A stretch of 64,000 nt of DNA from Paenibacillus sp. NAIST15-1 (GTDB lineage Bacteria; Bacillota; Bacilli; Paenibacillales; Paenibacillaceae): positions 62,001 to 126,000 of the forward strand of contig NZ_BBYF01000009.1 of the NCBI RefSeq assembly GCF_001894745.1, written 5' to 3'. The notes below the pieces were generated by a model, which saw only the letters and a list, made by a program, of their open reading frames with translations, was not told where the DNA came from and did not search any database. Below are positions 44,993-54,500 of the stretch, piece by piece. Position numbers and translations under genes: made by a program. Numbering within the stretch: the first letter of the stretch is position 1; each line of letters begins with the position of its first letter.

Positions 44993-45747
44993 GCCTGCCA
45001 CACCTTCCATGGCGCTTGTCCCCGTTCCCACAAGTCCTCCAATTTCTTCTTATCCCGCATTGTGTCCATCGGGTGCCAGAAGCCATGATGCTCATAAGCC
45101 ATAAGCTGCCGCTGGCGTGCTAGTTCGGTTAAGACATCCGTCTCCCATACGGCAGCATCGTCAAGAATATATGGGAACACGTCAGGCTCCAATACAAAGA
45201 AGCCTCCATCCCCTGCAGGCTTCTCTGTAAAATCGATGACCTGCTGCTGCGCCAAGGCAAGCGAACCGAATCTTCCTGGGGGTTGAACTGCCGTTACTGT
45301 CGCATATTTGCCATGGGATTGATGATACGCAATCAATTCAGCAATATTTACATTACTAACTCCATCTCCATAGGTGAGGCAAAAGGTAGAGTCGCCAACA
45401 TACGCTTGAACCCGCTTAATCCGTCCTCCCGTTTCTGTCCCCTCACCAGTATCGATTAATGTAACCTTCCACGGAACAGCATTGTCCCCATGATAGTCAA
45501 CAGTGTTACTACCCATATCTAACGTGAAATCCGTATGCCGCATATAGTAATGGATGAAATATTCTTTTATGGCGTAGCCCTTGTACCCCAGACAAATGAT
45601 AAACTCACGAATTCCATAATGGCTGTACAGCTTTATAATGTGCCACAGTATCGGCTGGGGGCCAATCTCGATCATCGGCTTTGGCTTGACCTGCGTCTCC
45701 TCACCGATTCTCGTTCCGTATCCGCCTGCAAGTATGACTGCCTTCAT
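44989..45747 (-). CDS. rfbF: Glucose-1-phosphate cytidylyltransferase
   Basis: 252 residues. Makes CDP-glucose from CTP and glucose-1-phosphate, the first committed step of the CDP-sugar pathway. N-terminal nucleotidyltransferase motif MKAVILAGGYGTRIGEET, then KPKPMIEIG, FCLTYGDGVSN (metal site) and GFWHPMDTMRDK near the C-terminus, all typical of RfbF. Start at the ATG ending 45747, with TGGAGGTG upstream; the longest frame adds five unlikely residues. It begins 5 nt after the glycosyltransferase stop. Confidence 0.95.
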   Translation of the reverse strand: MKAVILAGGYGTRIGEETQVKPKPMIEIGPQPILWHIIKLYSHYGIREFIICLGYKGYAIKEYFIHYYMRHTDFTLDMGSNTVDYHGDNAVPWKVTLIDTGEGTETGGRIKRVQAYVGDSTFCLTYGDGVSNVNIAELIAYHQSHGKYATVTAVQPPGRFGSLALAQQQVIDFTEKPAGDGGFFVLEPDVFPYILDDAAVWETDVLTELARQRQLMAYEHHGFWHPMDTMRDKKKLEDLWERGQAPWKVWQA

Positions 45748-45752
45748 ACAGC

Positions 45753-46511
45753 TCACCTCCATACACGCTGATAATCAGGATGATGACTTAAATCAGTCGC
45801 TTGGTTCACATAACTGTTATATCTCCGCTCTAATTCTTCGCGGGTAACGAGATGCTGTAGCCCCATGCTTCGATAAATACTGCCTTCCGAAAGGGTTGGT
45901 CCAATCTGCAACTTTCGAAGCCGTGTTTCCTCTGTCCATGGGCTATAGAAAAACTTGATAACAATGGCTGGATACGGATTATCATTGAAGGGGTAATCGA
46001 TAAACGGATGGGAAGAGAAGTGTCTTCCTGGAGCATAATTACCCCGAGGGTACTTATGAATGAATCGGCCGGTATCAGGCAAAATAAAACCATGATGGCG
46101 CTGCTCTACTAAAGGCTTGGCTGGATCCGGCTCATCATATCCGTAGTTAGGGTCATCAATTAGCATAATCGTACGAAGAGAGTACATACTGCTGCCCATC
46201 TCATCCAGCGAAGAAAAGAACTTATTCTTATCAGGGAAACATAAAAATTCCGTTGTATTCAACGCCATTTTCCAGCCCATGCACTCTTCCTCGATTTCCA
46301 TGACCTCTATATCAACCTGTTCTGCGTCAAATGTAGGGACTTTGGAATCTCGAACCTCCCAATGGGGAACTAATTGTCGGCAAATTTCAACAGAGCGATC
46401 CGTCGACCCTCGATTGATGAGAACTCCATGATCAAAAAGTGAAGCATGATGCTTCAGCCACCACGGCAGTAAATATTCCTCATTGTAGAAGTGAGAGATT
46501 ACAGTTCTCAT
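45753..46511 (-). CDS. Glycosyltransferase family 2/92-like protein
   Basis: About 252 residues. Short GT-A-like fold with FYNEEYLLPWWLKHH at the N-terminus and RGSTDRSVEICRQL at the position of the usual DGSTD motif; an Asp-containing metal motif equivalent to DxD is not obvious, although DxE-like FLCFPDKNK is present. Start at the ATG ending 46511 (AAGGAGG 9 nt upstream); a longer frame lacks a ribosome site. It is first in the CDP-sugar operon and may transfer the product sugar to a surface or spore glycan. Acceptor unknown. Confidence 0.75.
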   Translation of the reverse strand: MRTVISHFYNEEYLLPWWLKHHASLFDHGVLINRGSTDRSVEICRQLVPHWEVRDSKVPTFDAEQVDIEVMEIEEECMGWKMALNTTEFLCFPDKNKFFSSLDEMGSSMYSLRTIMLIDDPNYGYDEPDPAKPLVEQRHHGFILPDTGRFIHKYPRGNYAPGRHFSSHPFIDYPFNDNPYPAIVIKFFYSPWTEETRLRKLQIGPTLSEGSIYRSMGLQHLVTREELERRYNSYVNQATDLSHHPDYQRVWR

Positions 46512-46644
46512 GTTTTCCATACCTCCTTTTCCTATTACTATATGAATCTCAAATAATAGAAGCCTCTCATAATCGTTCCTATATACATACCTTTTTTCAT
46601 CGCCATTGTCCGGTTCTGCTTCTTCCATCAACGCCTAATACGAT

Positions 46645-46673
46645 AAAAAAGGCGGCCCTTGGTTGGGCCACCT
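46645..46673 (-). terminator. Terminator between the SGNH hydrolase gene and the sugar operon
   Basis: Minus strand AGGTGGCCC / GGGCCGCCT, loop AACCAA, then six T. Confidence 0.82.
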
Positions 46674-46723
46674 CTCAATCATTCCGTATGCAACTAGCTC
46701 CCTGCTTATTGTGTAAGGCTATA

Positions 46724-47836
46724 TTAAGAATTGCTTGCCAGTATTTCTCGCAGTACTGGCTCCAGTCCATCAGCCATCTGCACAAACCCTAGATCGGTAG
46801 GATGAGTGCCGTCCACGAAGCATTCAAGAGCATGCTGTGGAAGAAGCTGTTCACCATCACAGAAGTAGATATGACGATCCCCTGCTTGCCGCAAGGATTC
46901 CACTAGCGTCATCTGCATGTGCTTGCGCACTTGATGCAGTCTGGAGTCCTCCTCATCGAAGCGTGTGAAGGAGAATGCAAGTCTCGATAATATAAGAATC
47001 GGAACTTCTGGATACACTTCACGATAAATCCGTACGAATCGCGGCAGTGTCTCCGCATATCGTTCTGGCGAGACGCTGTTCGCTTCGTAGTCCAGAATAA
47101 GACAAGCTGGATCGGATATAGATGCAATAATATGAGCTAGCTCGGCCTCTCCTTTTCCATGGCCAGAGAAGCCTAAGTTAATGAATTCACGATTGATTCT
47201 TCGACTAAGAATGTTCGTGTAACACATTCCAGGACGCATGGCACATGCCCCTTGGGTGATGGAGGTTCCGTAAACAATAACCTTGCCTGGATCCTCATAG
47301 GCAGGCGGGGACTCCACGATGGCATCCCTTTTCAACCCGACCATAATCTCCTCTACCCCTTGATACAGCGGGAAGTTCAGAACGACAAGCCTTTTCTGTG
47401 CTTCATCTCGGAAAAATAGGACAGACTCATACTCAGAATCTCTAGGATTCCATCCTGCCGTCGTACTTCGGTAGTGGAGATGTCCATCCGCTTCCACATA
47501 GCAATCGAAGCCGCACTGCCCCGTCGCCGACATATGATACATGTCGTGTGGGCCAGATAACTTCACCCGCAGGAACAGCTTCGAAGAGTCCGTCACGAAG
47601 CGGATCTGACCGCCTGCTGTATGATTCGCCAGCCATTCGACCCCCTCTGGAATCTTATGTTCGGGCGAGATGGGGAGTCGCCGATATCTTCCCTCCATAG
47701 ACAGCCAGTGGAATCCAGCAATGGCAAACGGTGCTTCAAGCGGCGAATGCCAGACCACATCGGATGTGTTCGTCCTCTGCTGCTCCACAGTCAACTCTGC
47801 TTCCTTCACTTGTACATCTTGATATTCCGAATCCAT
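46724..47836 (-). CDS. SGNH/GDSL-family hydrolase
   Basis: About 370 residues: an N-terminal beta-sandwich domain (about 1-170) followed by an SGNH hydrolase domain with VYGTSITQG (nucleophile Ser), INLGFSGHGKGE (block II/III Gly and His) and FVDGTHPTDLGF (Asp-His of the catalytic triad). The two-part layout resembles carbohydrate esterase family 2-like acetyl esterases. No signal peptide. ATG ending at 47836 after GAGAGGAG. It lies upstream of, and in the same direction as, the sugar operon but is separated by a terminator. Confidence 0.85.
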   Translation of the reverse strand: MDSEYQDVQVKEAELTVEQQRTNTSDVVWHSPLEAPFAIAGFHWLSMEGRYRRLPISPEHKIPEGVEWLANHTAGGQIRFVTDSSKLFLRVKLSGPHDMYHMSATGQCGFDCYVEADGHLHYRSTTAGWNPRDSEYESVLFFRDEAQKRLVVLNFPLYQGVEEIMVGLKRDAIVESPPAYEDPGKVIVYGTSITQGACAMRPGMCYTNILSRRINREFINLGFSGHGKGEAELAHIIASISDPACLILDYEANSVSPERYAETLPRFVRIYREVYPEVPILILSRLAFSFTRFDEEDSRLHQVRKHMQMTLVESLRQAGDRHIYFCDGEQLLPQHALECFVDGTHPTDLGFVQMADGLEPVLREILASNS

Positions 47837-47999
47837 TTGCAAGCTCCTCTCGAATGGTGTGCTTACCCAAACAGACACTTACTCACTGGATTATTTCTCC
47901 ATAGTATATTCCTACTCCTCTTCATTTCTTACATAATTTCGATTGGGAGGGGGAATGTATGGAGAGTATCTATTTTGAAGACACAGGAGGAACACCATT

Positions 48000-48287
48000 A
48001 TGTCCCGAAGAAGTCGTCGAAAGTTGCTTGTTACAGGTGCCGAGAACAGCGTCAATGCCTTTAAAGCCGAGGTCATGCGCCGCGAAGGATTTGCAGTAGA
48101 TCCGAACCGGCCGAATGATGTCAAATATGAGGTAGCTAAGGAACTGGGTGTTCCGTTGCAAGAAGGTTACAATGGACAGTTGTCAACGGAAGATGCAGGC
48201 CGCGTTGGCGGACGAATCGGCGGCTCGATGGTGCGCGAGATGATTCGTCTTGCTCAGGAGAACTTGACGAAGAAGCATGGAGAGTAA
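48000..48287 (+). CDS. Alpha/beta-type small acid-soluble spore protein
   Basis: 95 residues. Binds and protects DNA in dormant spores. Contains the family core FKAEVMRREGFAVDP near the N-terminus and, in the C-terminal half, GRVGGRIGGSMVREMIRLAQ, with YNGQLSTEDAG between; the germination protease site normally lies in the first motif. It is longer than the usual ~65-70 residues because of an N-terminal basic extension MSRRSRRKLLVTG. RBS AGGAGG 9 nt before the ATG. Strong evidence that the organism forms endospores. Confidence 0.94.
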   Translation: MSRRSRRKLLVTGAENSVNAFKAEVMRREGFAVDPNRPNDVKYEVAKELGVPLQEGYNGQLSTEDAGRVGGRIGGSMVREMIRLAQENLTKKHGE

Positions 48288-48357
48288 GATCTCTTGCTTG
48301 GCATGTCAGGCATTATTTCATGAAATAATCATTCAGCAACGGTAGGAGTGTCTGCTT

Positions 48358-49275
48358 ATGTGCTATGAGAGCATTATTATTGGCGGCGGCATAGCCGGTC
48401 TGCAAGCTGCCATTCAGTTGGGGAGATATCGACACCGCGTTCTGGTGATCGATAGTGGTTATGGCAGATCGACGATATGCCGTTCCTACCATAATGTGCT
48501 TGGATGGCCTGAGGGGGTATCCGGTTCCCAGCTTCGTCATTTGGGTAAACGACAGGCCACATCGTTAGGCATACATCTGCTTGAAGATACCGTGACGAGC
48601 CTCGCCCGTGATGACGAGCATGGCTTCGTCGTAACGACAACAGAGAACGGCCTCTTCACTGCACGTACACTCCTGCTCGCCACTGGAATCATGGATCGGA
48701 TTCCATCATTGCCCAATCTTATGCCTTGCCTAGGCCTTACGGTGTACGTGTGCCCTGATTGCGATGGTTATGAAGTGAGCGGTCGTCGAACCATTGTGCT
48801 TGGTTCTGGCTCTACAGGTGCTGATATGGCACTAACGCTATTGTATTGGACCCGTGACGTCGTCTATGTGAATCACGAGCAGAAGCCCTTGTCTGCTGAT
48901 CAAATGCACCAATTGGATGCTCAGCAAATTGAAGTAATTGAAGCACAGATTGAAGAAGTAGTATGTAAGGGAGAAGGTATCTTCAGTGGCGTGAGACTTT
49001 CCGATGGAAGGATCATTGATGGAGAGCGTGGATTTGTTGCCTTCGGAGGCAATGAGGTGAAGTCCTCCCTCGCAGAGCAGCTTGGGATAGAGCGGCATGA
49101 AAATAAACACATTATGGTGGATCCACGTACGAAAATGACCAATGTTCCCAACGTATGGGCGGCAGGAGATGTGTGTGTGCATTCGGAACAGGTTACGATT
49201 GCGATGGCGGAAGGTTCACAAGCTGCCATTTGGATGCATAAAGCAATCCTTCAGCAGGCTTCCCCTAAGGAATGA
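48358..49275 (+). CDS. Thioredoxin-reductase-like FAD/NAD(P) oxidoreductase
   Basis: 305 residues. FAD-binding GGGIAGLQAAIQLG at the N-terminus, redox-active dithiol motif CPDC in VCPDCDGYE, NAD(P)-binding GSGSTGADMAL, and FAD-binding NVWAAGDVCVHSEQV near the C-terminus. Same fold and length as TrxB, but the CPDC disulfide and divergent interface suggest a ferredoxin- or bacillithiol-disulfide reductase-like (Bdr/YpdA or TrxB-like) enzyme. ATG at 48358 follows GGTAGGAG. Partner not identified. Confidence 0.87.
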   Translation: MCYESIIIGGGIAGLQAAIQLGRYRHRVLVIDSGYGRSTICRSYHNVLGWPEGVSGSQLRHLGKRQATSLGIHLLEDTVTSLARDDEHGFVVTTTENGLFTARTLLLATGIMDRIPSLPNLMPCLGLTVYVCPDCDGYEVSGRRTIVLGSGSTGADMALTLLYWTRDVVYVNHEQKPLSADQMHQLDAQQIEVIEAQIEEVVCKGEGIFSGVRLSDGRIIDGERGFVAFGGNEVKSSLAEQLGIERHENKHIMVDPRTKMTNVPNVWAAGDVCVHSEQVTIAMAEGSQAAIWMHKAILQQASPKE

Positions 49276-49446
49276 TCCTCATCATCTTAGATTGCTGACG
49301 CCTCCTTCCAGCATCCGGTTGCTGCAATTGAGCTTCACTGCTGCTATCCGATTCCCTACGAAACCGCGCCTACCATCATGGTGGGTTATGGAAAACATAT
49401 TGCTACATACGGTACAATAGAGGCACGAACATAGTCCGTTAAGGGG

Positions 49447-50094
49447 GTGCCTCTTATTACGAAGAAGAATCAAATCATGTCCAGATTGCTCGGTGTCACG
49501 GCTCTCTTGTTTCTTCTTGCTGGGCTAGCTCTTATCTTATATCCAAAGTGGAACCAATACAATGAGCAACAAAGAGAGCTTCGGCTCCTTACGGAGTGGG
49601 ACAACTTGCCGCAAAACAGCATTCAAGTAACCTCCAAGACACAAACCGATTCAACCACACCAAAAAAACAGGAGCCTAAATCCATTGACGGTCTCCTTGT
49701 ATATGGGGCAATATCGATCGACAAAATCGATCTGCGGGAACCTATGGTAGAAGGAGCCACACCTGCCTCTCTCAAGGTTGGAAGTGGAATCGTTGTCCCT
49801 GGCCGAATGCCGGGCGAGATCGGCAACTTTGTATTGGCGAGCCATCGCAGTCTGACATTCGGCAGACACTTCAACAGGCTCAATGAGTTGAAAAGAGGCG
49901 ATAAAGTTCAATTAGAAACGTCGGATCAGACCTACACGTATACCGTGCAATCGAAATCCATCGTGACCCCAGAAGATCTGTCCGTTCTCGATCAGAATCC
50001 AACGGATCGGGAGCTGACACTTATCACCTGTGATCCAATCGACACAGCCACACACCGGCTTATTGTGAAGGCTGTCATGGAGAAGACTCCATAA
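49447..50094 (+). CDS. Class D sortase
   Basis: About 215 residues. One N-terminal membrane anchor (about 12-33), extracellular linker, and a sortase domain with catalytic His in LASHRSLTFGRHFNRL, catalytic Cys in LTLITCDP and Arg in ATHRLIVK; the TLITC form is typical of sortases. It would attach LPxTG-type proteins to peptidoglycan; the LPQTG adhesin at 51575 is an obvious substrate, separated by the CAP gene. Start uncertain: the GTG at 49447 directly abuts AAGGGG; an ATG at 49477 is possible. Confidence 0.88.
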   Translation: MPLITKKNQIMSRLLGVTALLFLLAGLALILYPKWNQYNEQQRELRLLTEWDNLPQNSIQVTSKTQTDSTTPKKQEPKSIDGLLVYGAISIDKIDLREPMVEGATPASLKVGSGIVVPGRMPGEIGNFVLASHRSLTFGRHFNRLNELKRGDKVQLETSDQTYTYTVQSKSIVTPEDLSVLDQNPTDRELTLITCDPIDTATHRLIVKAVMEKTP

Positions 50095-50107
50095 CGCCGC
50101 AACAATC

Positions 50108-50156
50108 AAAGACGCCTCCAACACCACTGTTTCTGTGGGATTGAAGGCGTCTTTTT
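50108..50156 (+). terminator. Terminator between the convergent sortase and CAP genes
   Basis: AAGACGCCT...AGGCGTCTTTTT with inner CCAA/TTG pairing; T5 on the plus strand. Confidence 0.8.
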
Positions 50157-50167
50157 ACCACGGCCTG

Positions 50168-51226
50168 CTAGCTTCGTGGCGTATAGAAGTTTTCCGTGTA
50201 GTAGACTTTCGATTTACCTCCGAAAAATACGCCCACACCCATTCGCGTATAATCTCCTAATATGTTAGCACGATGCCCTTCCGAGTTCATCCAGTTCTCA
50301 TGAACGAAGATGGCACTCGTCTGGCCGGCGGCAATATTCTCTCCTGCGGACTTATATACGATTCCGTCTGCCTTTATTCGATCGAACGGCGACTTGCCAT
50401 CCGGATTATTATGATCGAAGAAGCTTCTTACTCCCATATCACCGCTATGCTCGCGTGCTGTTCCCGCGATCTTATCGTTCCATTGCAGCGGCTTCTTGCC
50501 ATTCCGTACGCGAACCGCGTTCGTTAAATCGAATATTTGCTGCTCGAAGCTTGTCCGCAATTGCTCGCTAGGCGTTCCGAAGTAGCCCTTGAACGACAAT
50601 TCCACAGCTTCAGCAATAAATTGGACAGCTGTTACCGTGCCGCGCTGATTCACATCATAGAACACCGTCGCATAAGCGTCGCCCACCTTGTGCATACTGT
50701 ACGTTCCACCGTTATCCTTGTAATTGTAGATCGTATTGCCTTTCTTAATTCGACTGATGGAAGACCCGTAGGCTGCTGTAACTTCCTGCTTCGTCGAACC
50801 AAATCCAATGCTGCCATAATCAGCCTTAGCATTCGAGTATAGAGCTACAACTTTCTTGTTGAGCACACCGACCTGCACATACTGCTTATAATCCTTGTTA
50901 TAGATGTACCACTCGAACCCGTACTCGCTTACGTCTTTGCGTGCTGGTTGGCCCAGCCGCTCGAAGAGCTGCTTCTCACTCATACCGAGCGAAATGCCCT
51001 GAACCTTGACTCCTGCCGCCTGTACATTCAACAATTCTGATGCAGCAGTCCCGCTTCCGCTAGTTTCATCCGCTGCATAGAGAGTTGTCTGTGGCATGAA
51101 CATGCCGAACAGCAATGCAGCACTAAGCCCTATTGCAATTCTTCGCTTGCTGCCTACCAATGATTGTTTTTCTTCTACTTGCCAGTTTGCGTTGTTGTCA
51201 GTCGTTTCCGTACAACGTGTCCGCAT
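50168..51226 (-). CDS. Secreted CAP-domain protein with CAP-associated N-terminal domain
   Basis: About 352 residues. Signal peptide (RRIAIGLSAALLFGMFM...LYAA), then a ~130-residue CAP-associated N-terminal domain with two copies of the motif GISLGMSEKQLFERLGQP / SIGFGSTKQEVTAAYG, then a CAP (SCP/PR-1) domain with FDLTNAVRVRNGKKPL, AREHSGDMG, HNNPDGKSPFDRI, AGENIAAG and EGHRANILG, preserving the His/Glu cavity residues. Bacterial relatives include YlbC/YkwD; their function is not settled. Start at ATG ending 51226. A c-di-GMP-I riboswitch with a terminator precedes it and is predicted to switch it OFF at high c-di-GMP. Confidence 0.9.
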   Translation of the reverse strand: MRTRCTETTDNNANWQVEEKQSLVGSKRRIAIGLSAALLFGMFMPQTTLYAADETSGSGTAASELLNVQAAGVKVQGISLGMSEKQLFERLGQPARKDVSEYGFEWYIYNKDYKQYVQVGVLNKKVVALYSNAKADYGSIGFGSTKQEVTAAYGSSISRIKKGNTIYNYKDNGGTYSMHKVGDAYATVFYDVNQRGTVTAVQFIAEAVELSFKGYFGTPSEQLRTSFEQQIFDLTNAVRVRNGKKPLQWNDKIAGTAREHSGDMGVRSFFDHNNPDGKSPFDRIKADGIVYKSAGENIAAGQTSAIFVHENWMNSEGHRANILGDYTRMGVGVFFGGKSKVYYTENFYTPRS

Positions 51227-51297
51227 CCTTACCATCTCCCATTCTTTGACGTTATCCGCTCGAATGAGATGAACACCAGGGGCGCTTCTTGTTATAC

Positions 51298-51326
51298 AAA
51301 AAAAGCGCCACCCTAATGGCGGCGCA
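51298..51326 (-). terminator. Riboswitch-controlled terminator before the CAP gene
   Basis: Minus strand GCGCCGCC / GGTGGCGC with loop ATTAG, then eight T. Loop plus 3' arm contain ATTAGGG, which is the exact complement of CCCTAAT at the 3' end of the aptamer (51354-51360), giving a clear antiterminator. Ligand binding should free the terminator. Confidence 0.88.
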
Positions 51327-51357
51327 CTTAAATAGACGCTCGTATTGTCGCAATTAG

Positions 51358-51436
51358 GGCAACCCGGCTGTCATCGCATTGTGTAAATGCATTAGACCCG
51401 TGGCTTTGCGTCCCCTGCTTTCGCGAGGGTTTGCCA
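51358..51436 (-). ncRNA. Cyclic-di-GMP-I riboswitch aptamer controlling the CAP-domain gene
   Basis: Minus strand: GGCAAACCCTCGC, GAAA loop, GCAGGGGACGCAAAGC, CACGGGTCTAA, then GATGACAGCCGGGTTGCC. All class I landmarks are present, including the final GGGTTGCC that pairs with GGCAAACC. Confidence 0.93.
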
Positions 51437-51539
51437 TTATCCAAATGTAACCGTTATATGTCTATGGTAACATGCAACAGAACTGCTTGTACACTCCTGA
51501 ACGATTGTAATCTTCTGTATGTGGACAGAATAGTAGGAT

Positions 51540-51567
51540 ACCCGCCAAGGAACTCTCCCTGGCGGTT
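51540..51567 (-). terminator. Weak hairpin after the LPQTG adhesin gene
   Basis: Minus strand ACCGCCAGG / CCTTGGCGGGT with one mismatch; only a short T-rich stretch follows. Confidence 0.45.
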
Positions 51568-51574
51568 CATCACA

Positions 51575-54500
51575 TCAACGTCTTACAAATAATCGCTTCC
51601 GAGCAATCCACATGAGTGCTGCGGCAGTAATGAGAATCATACCGACGATTGGCGATGCAGGCGCTTCTTCACCAGTTTGCGGCAGCTTGCTGCCCGGCTT
51701 AGGATTCGGCTTCTTCGAATCCGTCTTGCCTCCTAGATCTGCATCATCAGGATTTCCTTCATCATCCTTGTCACCGTCTGGATTGCCCATGTTTCCACCC
51801 GGCTCCGTCGTATTTCCTGTATCGGGATCTGTCGTCTCACCAGGTACCGTAGGCTGATCAGGGTCAGTCGTCGTTCCAGGCGTTGTTGGCGTTGTTGGCG
51901 TTGTTGGCGTTGTTGGCGTTGTTGGCGTTGTTGGCGTTGTTGGCGTCTTTGGAACTGTAGGATCGACGATCTGCCCAGGGACCGTTGAAATGTTCGGATC
52001 TGTCTTAGGAGGTGTCTTGTCGTCTGGCTTGCTTGGCTCCCACGGTTCATAAGGATCCGTCTTGCCCCCTCCCCCTCCATCGGTATAACGAACATTCTCG
52101 ACCGTAACGACAGTCAACTGCCCTCTCGTAATTTCGAACCCATTCAATGTAGTGTTGCGAATATAACCGCTTGGAGCCTCTGTTTCCTCGAAGAAGTATT
52201 TCCCCGGCTTCAAGGCTGGAAGGGATGCTTCTCCGTTTGTATCCGTCGTTAAGATCGGAAGCTCTACTCCTGCCTCATCTTTAACCGGCTGCTTCTCCGC
52301 ATCCAGAAGGCGGAACTTGGCACCAGACAGCTTTTTCTCTTTATTGTCATAAGCAATCTTAATCAGCTTCACTGAACCCGTCGGCGGCAAAGCGAGTGTA
52401 TTACGCACAATGACTACTGCTTCCTTGCCAGCGTTCACATCAAACTCGATTAATTCCGTGTTCAACACATATCCGACTGGCGCCTTCGTTTCTTCTGCAT
52501 AATACTTGCCCGGATTCAGGTTCGGAATCGTGACTTCGCCATGCTCATTCGTGATTAGCAGCGGCAATTCCACGCCTGCTTGATCCTTGACTGGCTGCTT
52601 ATTCGCATCCAGCAATCGGAACTCCGCACCTGGCAATTTCCTTTCTTCATTGGCCGCATCAACTTTAACCAACTTAGCAGTTCCGGTCTTAGGCACTTCA
52701 GGCTCACGTGTATTCGGTACCTTCACTTCAGCTACTGCCTTCTTGCTTACTGTGAATTCGAATAAATCACCGTTCAACACATACCCTACCGGTGCCTTCG
52801 TTTCTTGCGCGAAGTATTGGCCGGGATTCAGATTCATAATGATCAATTGGCCATGTTCATCCGTTACCAACTGTGTCAATTCTTTGCCTGTTTGATCCTT
52901 GGCTAGCTGCTTATGTGCATCAAGGATGCGGAATTCTGCACCAGGGAGTGTAGTATTCGTGCCTGCCGCCACTTTAATGACTTTCACCGTTCCTGGAACC
53001 AGTTTGTTCAAGACGGTAATCGGTGTGTCCGTTCCGTTCTTGACTTCAACTGTAATCGGCTGAGTATTGAGCACATACCCTTCTGGAGCTGCCTTTTCTA
53101 CTAAAGTGTAAGTACCGCTCTTCAAATTATCGAAGCTCAGTATACCATCTGCAACAGTTTGCTTCGTGGCAATGATATTCCCTTTGGCATCTTTAAGGAC
53201 AAATTCTGCACCAGAGAGCAACGCACTGCCAGCTTCATCTTTCTTAATTACAGTAATGGAGCCAGGAAGTGATGTGTTCTCAACCGTACGCGTTGCTAAT
53301 GTTGTCTGATCCTTTTTAATCTCAAATTGTATTGGCTTTGGATTTGAATCCAACTTATATCCCTCAGGAGCCCTTACCTCAATAAGTTGGTATTTGCCTC
53401 CGGGTTGGAGTTCTTTCAGCCTAAGCTTCCCGTTTTTATCCGTCTGCTCATCCGTTCTACCAGGAACATCCTGATACACATCATGTTCATCCTTTAATTG
53501 AAGCTTGAAGATGGCACCCTGCAGCCCCTTGGATGGATAATCCGCATCGACCTTGGTCAACTCGAATTCCCATACGCCTTTCGTGTTTTTGATGACTTCT
53601 ATTTGCCCGTCTTTTTTGAACGAAACAGAGCTCCAACCATCACCTTGAATAAAATACCCTTTTGGTGCTTCTACTTCTTTGAGCTTATATTTTCTAAATC
53701 TCTTATCTGTAAATGTTGCCTCACCATTCTTATCAGTAACTAATTTCTCTAGTAAGACAGTTCCCGATTGATCATAGAGTTCAAATTCAACTCCTGGCAG
53801 CGTGATTTTTTCATTGTTTGCATCTACTTTTTTAATAATTAATTTACCGCGTCCAGAAGGATTTGCTCCTCCTCCAGCTCCAGAGAGGCTCACCTGAATT
53901 TGTGCCTCTTTGTTACCTTGACCAACTATTTGCCCCTTAAAAGACACATCATTGGTAATGACATCACCGTCATTAGCATCAATATAGGATTGATACTCCA
54001 ATCGGTACGATGTTTCCAGACTGTCAAGGAACGTAAGCGTGAAGGTTTGCCCGTTAAATTCAAGCTTCGCTACGCTGTCCAGAGGCTCAACCAGTGTTCC
54101 GCCAGTCTGTGCTCCTGCCTCTCCCGCTCCAAGCTTATAGAGCTTAATCGATTTTTGATCCAATGTGTGACCCTTTGACAAGGTATCTGTTAGAACCGCA
54201 CCTTTGTCAATAAAGGACTGGCTTCGGTTAATGAAAACTTTCCATAATGCAAGATCAGATTTCTCACCTTTCCCTTGCTCGCCTTTCTTGGATACATACT
54301 CTCCGCCAAATGCCGGTGGAACTTCTGCCGACTTCTCGAATACTTTCTTCCCGGCATCGCCCATATCATACACTTTGGCATTATTCTTATAAGTTTTATA
54401 TACCTGTTTACCTTTCAAACTAGTATCATACGTAATACGATATGCCGTATTGATCGGCTTCTTCGTGAAGATAATGACGATACCGTCTTGACCGTTTTCA

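Noticed and set aside
51879..51950. The 9-bp repeat as a CRISPR array or origin iteron
   Set aside because: It has no spacers, is in frame within a coding region, and encodes a typical Thr-Pro stalk.
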